Source of the DNA: Saccharopolyspora thermophila
GTDB lineage: Bacteria; Actinomycetota; Actinomycetes; Mycobacteriales; Pseudonocardiaceae
Length of the DNA: 64,000 nucleotides
Direction of reading: 5' to 3'
NCBI RefSeq assembly: GCF_014646075.1
Contig: NZ_BMMT01000010.1
Span: forward strand, 1-64,000
Every line of letters begins with the position of its first letter. The stretch's first letter is position 1. The notes beneath the pieces were generated by a model. That model was not told where the DNA came from. It saw only the letters and a program-made list of their open reading frames with translations, and searched no databases. Shown here in pieces: positions 61,258 to 64,000 of the stretch. A program made the position numbers and the translations under genes.

Positions 61258-61664
61258 CCAGCGGGTTCCGGTTCCTGCCGCACACCGCCGACATCCGGTT
61301 CGAGGCGTGGGGCGGCACACGCGAGGAGTGCCTGGCCGCGGCGCTCCGGGCGCTGGTGGCCGGTTTCGCCGGGACACCCGCACGCGGACCGGGACGTGCC
61401 CGCTCCACCGAATTCGACGGCACCGACGAGGAACTGCTGCTCGCGGTCCTGGACGAGGTTATCTACCGGCTCGACACCGAAGGCGCCGTCCCGGTGGAGA
61501 TCTCCGTACGCCCAACCGGCACGGGAGTGGCGCTGGAGATGACGGAGACCACAGTGGACGATGTTGACATCACCGGCGCCACGCCGAAGGCGGTGTCCCT
61601 GCACGAGCTGTGGATCGGACGGGATGAGCGGGGTTGGCGCTGCACGGTCACGATCGACGTCTGA
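61254..61664 (+). CDS. Archease, RtcB activator
   Basis: The 136-residue protein starts [20 protein letters not shown], the conserved archease opening with the metal-binding Asp. It continues [20 protein letters not shown] and ends with [10 protein letters not shown]...WRCTVTIDV. Archease promotes RtcB guanylylation and multiple turnover. The ATG lies inside the rtcB stop region (ATGA overlap), so the pair is co-translated. Confidence 0.93.
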   Translation: MTSGFRFLPHTADIRFEAWGGTREECLAAALRALVAGFAGTPARGPGRARSTEFDGTDEELLLAVLDEVIYRLDTEGAVPVEISVRPTGTGVALEMTETTVDDVDITGATPKAVSLHELWIGRDERGWRCTVTIDV

Positions 61665-61734
61665 GCGTCCCGCCTTCGAAACGACGCCCACACGGGGTGA
61701 CCATCGGCGCAGCCGAGCGCGGAGATCCGAGGCG

Positions 61735-62052
61735 TCAGGACAGCCAGACCTCGGGCAACCCGAGATGCCGGTGCTGGGCGAGCAAAGTGGACATCCGGGC
61801 GCGGTCGATGCCCAGGTGCTGGCAGTGCTGGTAGATCCGGTCCGCGCCGCGCGGCCCCGACCAGCGCGGCCGCCGGCCGGCGAGACCGCAGGCCCGGCAC
61901 AGCGTCACGCACAGCACGCCCAGCGGGGTGTGGCTGGCGACGACCGCGAGGTCCCCGCGCTTCTCGCAGCACTCGCAGGCCAACCGCACCGCGCAGCGGC
62001 TGGTGTCCAGCAGGTCGGCCTCGATGTCCGAGGGCCGTCCGGTGATGGTCAT
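61735..62052 (-). CDS. Cys-rich hypothetical protein
   Basis: The 105-residue soluble protein starts MTITGRPSDIEADLLDTSRC. It has two Cys groups that could bind zinc: ACECCEKRGD (about residues 26-35) and CVTLCRACGLAG (about 48-59). A helical C-terminus follows (RIYQHCQHLGIDRARMSTLL). It might be a zinc-finger or rubredoxin-like binding protein. The start ATG 62052 has GGAGAG upstream at a long spacing. Convergent with archease. Family not recognised. Confidence 0.65.
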   Translation of the reverse strand: MTITGRPSDIEADLLDTSRCAVRLACECCEKRGDLAVVASHTPLGVLCVTLCRACGLAGRRPRWSGPRGADRIYQHCQHLGIDRARMSTLLAQHRHLGLPEVWLS

Positions 62053-62240
62053 GGCACTCACCACTCTCCTGGCCACCGGGCCACCGCTGCCGACAGGTCG
62101 TGGGGCCGGTCGCGGACTGCGCCGCGCCGCCGGCTTGGCACGACGTGCTCCTCTCCGACGAGATGGACGAGTCTGTCTGTCTTTATCACGATCGAACCGC
62201 ACCTGTACAGACCGGCTGCCCCGACACTCGTCCAGCGCCG

Positions 62241-63056
62241 TCAGGAGCGCGGTTCGTCGCGCACGTACCGCAGGTAGCGGGCCGCCGAGCGTTGCACGAT
62301 GGCGTGCGCGCCGGTGGGGATCACCGCATCCCACCACGCCCCGTAGAGCGCGTCGAAGCGGAGCCCGGCCAGGATCTCGGCCGCGCGACGGACCGTGGCG
62401 GGCTGCTCCGGGATCAGGTTCGGGTAGCTGTACATGAAACCGACGTGGGTGCGGTCCGGGATGACCTGCACGATGTCGCCGGTGAACAGCGAGCCGTCGC
62501 CGTGGTCCCAGTGCAGCACGGTACCGCCGGCGAAGTGCACACCGAGGTTGAGCAGCGTCAGCCCGGGGGCGAGCTGCTTGCGCTCGCCCTCCCACAGCTG
62601 CACAGCCGGGTCGGGCCGCCCGATCCACTGCTGGTCGGCGGCGTGCAGGTGGATCGGCACGTCGAACGCCCGGCTCCACTCCACCATCGTGGTGTAGTAG
62701 TGCGGATGGCTGATCGCGATGCCGATGAGGCCGCCGAGATCCTCGATGGTGCGGATGATCTCGTCGTCCAGATAGGACAGACAGTCCCACAGCAGGTTGC
62801 CCGCCTCGGTGCGCACCAGCAGAGCGCGCTGGCCGATGGCGAACCTGGGTTCGCAGCCGATGCCGAGCACGCTCGGCCCCTGCTCGCGGATCAGGGCACG
62901 GCGCTCCCCGGCGCGCACCGCCACGAGATCGGTCCACTGCTGGCCGCCGGGCGGCACGTACTGCCGCTCGTCCTCGCAGATCGGGCAGTCCGGTCGCGGC
63001 CGGGCGTACTGCATCCCACAGGTGACGCAGATCGGCAGCGTCGAATCAGCTTCCAC
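62241..63056 (-). CDS. MBL-fold protein with N-terminal zinc ribbon and altered active site
   Basis: The 271-residue protein has an N-terminal zinc ribbon (ICVTCGMQYARPRPDCPICE) and then a metallo-beta-lactamase-type fold: LVRTEAGNLLWDCLSYLDDE, IGIAISHPHYYTTMVEWSRA, GTVLHWDHGDGSLFTGDIVQ. The canonical HxHxDH is here HPHYYT, so the Asp and third His are absent, while the later D of FTGD and H of VLHWDHGD remain. Hydrolase activity is doubtful, or a different metal set is used. The adjacent minus-strand genes are also unknown. Start ATG 63056. Confidence 0.8.
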   Translation of the reverse strand: MEADSTLPICVTCGMQYARPRPDCPICEDERQYVPPGGQQWTDLVAVRAGERRALIREQGPSVLGIGCEPRFAIGQRALLVRTEAGNLLWDCLSYLDDEIIRTIEDLGGLIGIAISHPHYYTTMVEWSRAFDVPIHLHAADQQWIGRPDPAVQLWEGERKQLAPGLTLLNLGVHFAGGTVLHWDHGDGSLFTGDIVQVIPDRTHVGFMYSYPNLIPEQPATVRRAAEILAGLRFDALYGAWWDAVIPTGAHAIVQRSAARYLRYVRDEPRS

Positions 63057-63161
63057 GGCCGGGCGATCCTCTCATTGGCGGGTGCGGGAACACGGCGACC
63101 ACGACGGTGGCCGCATCGAGCGTAACTCCGCGGTTGCGCAGCTCGTGCCGGCGAGCGGGGA

Positions 63162-63311
63162 TCACGCCCCGGCGAACGGTTCCGGTGCGGCCGGGGTGCG
63201 CAGTTCGGCGCAGCACTCGGGGTCGGCCTCCCCGGCGAGTTCCAGGGTCAGCAGGGTTTGCGCGTCGGTGTCCGTACGATCGGTCATCTCCTCAGCCATG
63301 GTCGACATCAT
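63162..63311 (-). CDS. 49-residue peptide, unknown function
   Basis: This short minus-strand ORF starts at tandem ATGs (63311 and 63308) with a GGAGGAG SD about 8 nt upstream and stops at 63162. It reads MMSTMAEEMTDRTDTDAQTL, then LTLELAGEADPECCAELRTP and a tail AAPEPFAGA. The Cys pair is the only notable residue group. No signal or TM helix. A real small protein is likely from the SD and clean frame, but the role is unknown. It lies upstream of the MBL-fold gene on the same strand, with a 105-bp gap. Confidence 0.5.
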   Translation of the reverse strand: MMSTMAEEMTDRTDTDAQTLLTLELAGEADPECCAELRTPAAPEPFAGA

Positions 63312-63501
63312 TCACCGGCTCCTCCGGCAGCGGGACGGCGGCTCCCCGGGCCGAGCGTCCGCGTTCACCCGTCCGGGGCAGCCAGGCGCTGCGCGGGGAG
63401 CCGCGAAGGCGCGGCGCCGCCAATCCGGCGGCACCGCGCCCACGACGTCGACCGAGACGGCCGGGTCGTCACCCGCAGCGCGGCGCGGAGGGACTCCGGG
63501 C

Positions 63502-63729
63502 ATGGACAATGCGGGCATGTGCCGCAGCATCAAGACGCTCCGCCCGCCCTACGCCGAGCAGGTCACCGACGGTGACATCCGCGCGGCCGCATTGCAGTAC
63601 GTCCGCAAGATCTCCGGCTTCCGCCAGCCCGCCGCGCACAACGCCGCGGCCTTCGACCGCGCCGTGGACGAGGTGGCCAGGGCCACGGCGCAGCTGCTGG
63701 CGTCGCTGGAGATCCGCGGCGGCCGGTAG
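63502..63729 (+). CDS. DUF2277 family protein
   Basis: The 75-residue protein matches DUF2277: MCRSIKTLRPPYAEQVTDGD, then IRAAALQYVRKISGFRQPAA and FDRAVDEVARATAQLLASLE. Family proteins start MCRxIKTLR, i.e. at ATG 63517. ATG 63502 adds five residues but has GGAGGG about 10 nt upstream. Small helical protein; function unknown. Confidence 0.8.
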   Translation: MDNAGMCRSIKTLRPPYAEQVTDGDIRAAALQYVRKISGFRQPAAHNAAAFDRAVDEVARATAQLLASLEIRGGR

Positions 63730-63772
63730 CCCCTCGGCTCCACCCACCGGCCGCGGACATCGCCGCCCGGCG

Positions 63773-64000
63773 CTAGGACGCGGCGATGTCGGACGGGTGC
63801 CGGGTCAGCGGCGTCACCTCGATGGTCATGTACGGAAACAGCGGGAGGTTCCACAGGATCTCGTGCAGCCGCGCGTTGTCGGCCACGTCGAAAACGCTGA
63901 GGTTCGAGTACTGCCCGACACACCGCCAGATGTGCACCCACTCCCCGGCCCGCTGCAACTCCTGCGAGTACGCCTTCTCCCGCGCGAGCGTGTCGGCGCG
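63773..64000 (-). CDS. Muconolactone isomerase-like protein, partial (cut by window end)
   Basis: The visible C-terminal 75 codons read EKAYSQELQRAGEWVHIWRC, then VGQYSNLSVFDVADNARLHE and ILWNLPLFPYMTIEVTPLTR. That is the typical pattern of muconolactone delta-isomerase (CatC), a ferredoxin-like fold enzyme of the beta-ketoadipate pathway. The start codon is beyond position 64000. Whether a whole cat operon follows cannot be seen. Homologues outside cat clusters occur, so the reaction is not certain. Confidence 0.75.
   Translation of the reverse strand, partial: RADTLAREKAYSQELQRAGEWVHIWRCVGQYSNLSVFDVADNARLHEILWNLPLFPYMTIEVTPLTRHPSDIAAS

Noticed and set aside
1-64000. CRISPR arrays, prophage, rRNA or tRNA genes
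   Set aside because: No regularly spaced direct repeats, phage structural genes, conserved rRNA blocks or cloverleaf sequences were found when reading both strands.

Overview
The window comes from a very GC-rich actinomycete, most likely a Pseudonocardiales member (Saccharopolyspora/Amycolatopsis-like; the genus is a guess). The signs are near-exclusive G/C third codon positions, many GTG and some TTG starts, overlapping ATGA/GTGA gene junctions, an F420-type oxidoreductase, an iron box of the IdeR/DmdR type, and a histidine phosphatase - uppP - DUF5703 - LppL-like neighbourhood resembling mycobacterial Rv2135c-Rv2138. No rRNA, tRNA, CRISPR array or prophage was seen.

Layout. 0-1.2 kb: the 3' end of an IS110-family element abuts an MFS exporter that has lost its N-terminus. 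1.2-3.6 kb: macrolide-type glycosyltransferase, methionine aminopeptidase and a divergent XRE regulator. 3.6-11.2 kb: a strongly C-rich (+ strand) block with a secreted Thr/Pro-rich protein, a zinc-ribbon membrane protein, histidine phosphatase, uppP, aldo/keto reductase, LppL-like lipoprotein, a DUF5703 protein and an N-acyl-D-amino-acid deacylase. 11.2-14.2 kb: a small acidic peptide gene, an F420-type LLM oxidoreductase and an SGNH hydrolase, each preceded by the same 24-bp palindromic motif. A fourth copy lies before a siderophore-interacting protein at 22.8 kb. 14.2-21.8 kb: TetR/acyl-CoA dehydrogenase pair with a duplicated operator, DoxX, DUF1232, murJ and murT-gatD.

22.8-35.4 kb is a selenium/formate region. 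A respiratory formate dehydrogenase (fdhA-fdhB-NrfD subunit) has an in-frame UGA at the Mo/W-ligand position followed by a textbook bacterial SECIS hairpin, and selA-selB lie about 3.5 kb away. A divergent TetR gene, small secreted proteins, a frameshifted FMN-binding protein and ku fill the rest. selC and selD were not found here.

35.5-44 kb is a phenylacetate catabolic cluster: paaZABCDE on the minus strand and paaI-paaK-tetR(paaR) on the plus strand, around a control region with a promoter and operator-like repeats. paaF, paaG, paaH and paaJ are absent.

44-64 kb is mixed: phytoene/squalene synthase, intracellular subtilase, SDR-UspA, IclR/U32-like, P450-MFS, GtrA. Then comes an IclR - CoA-transferase - HMG-CoA-lyase-like - MatC permease cluster that could take up, activate and cleave a branched dicarboxylate. 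The end holds rtcB-archease (RNA ligation), an unusual zinc-ribbon MBL-fold protein, a 49-residue ORF, DUF2277 and a muconolactone-isomerase-like gene cut by the window edge.
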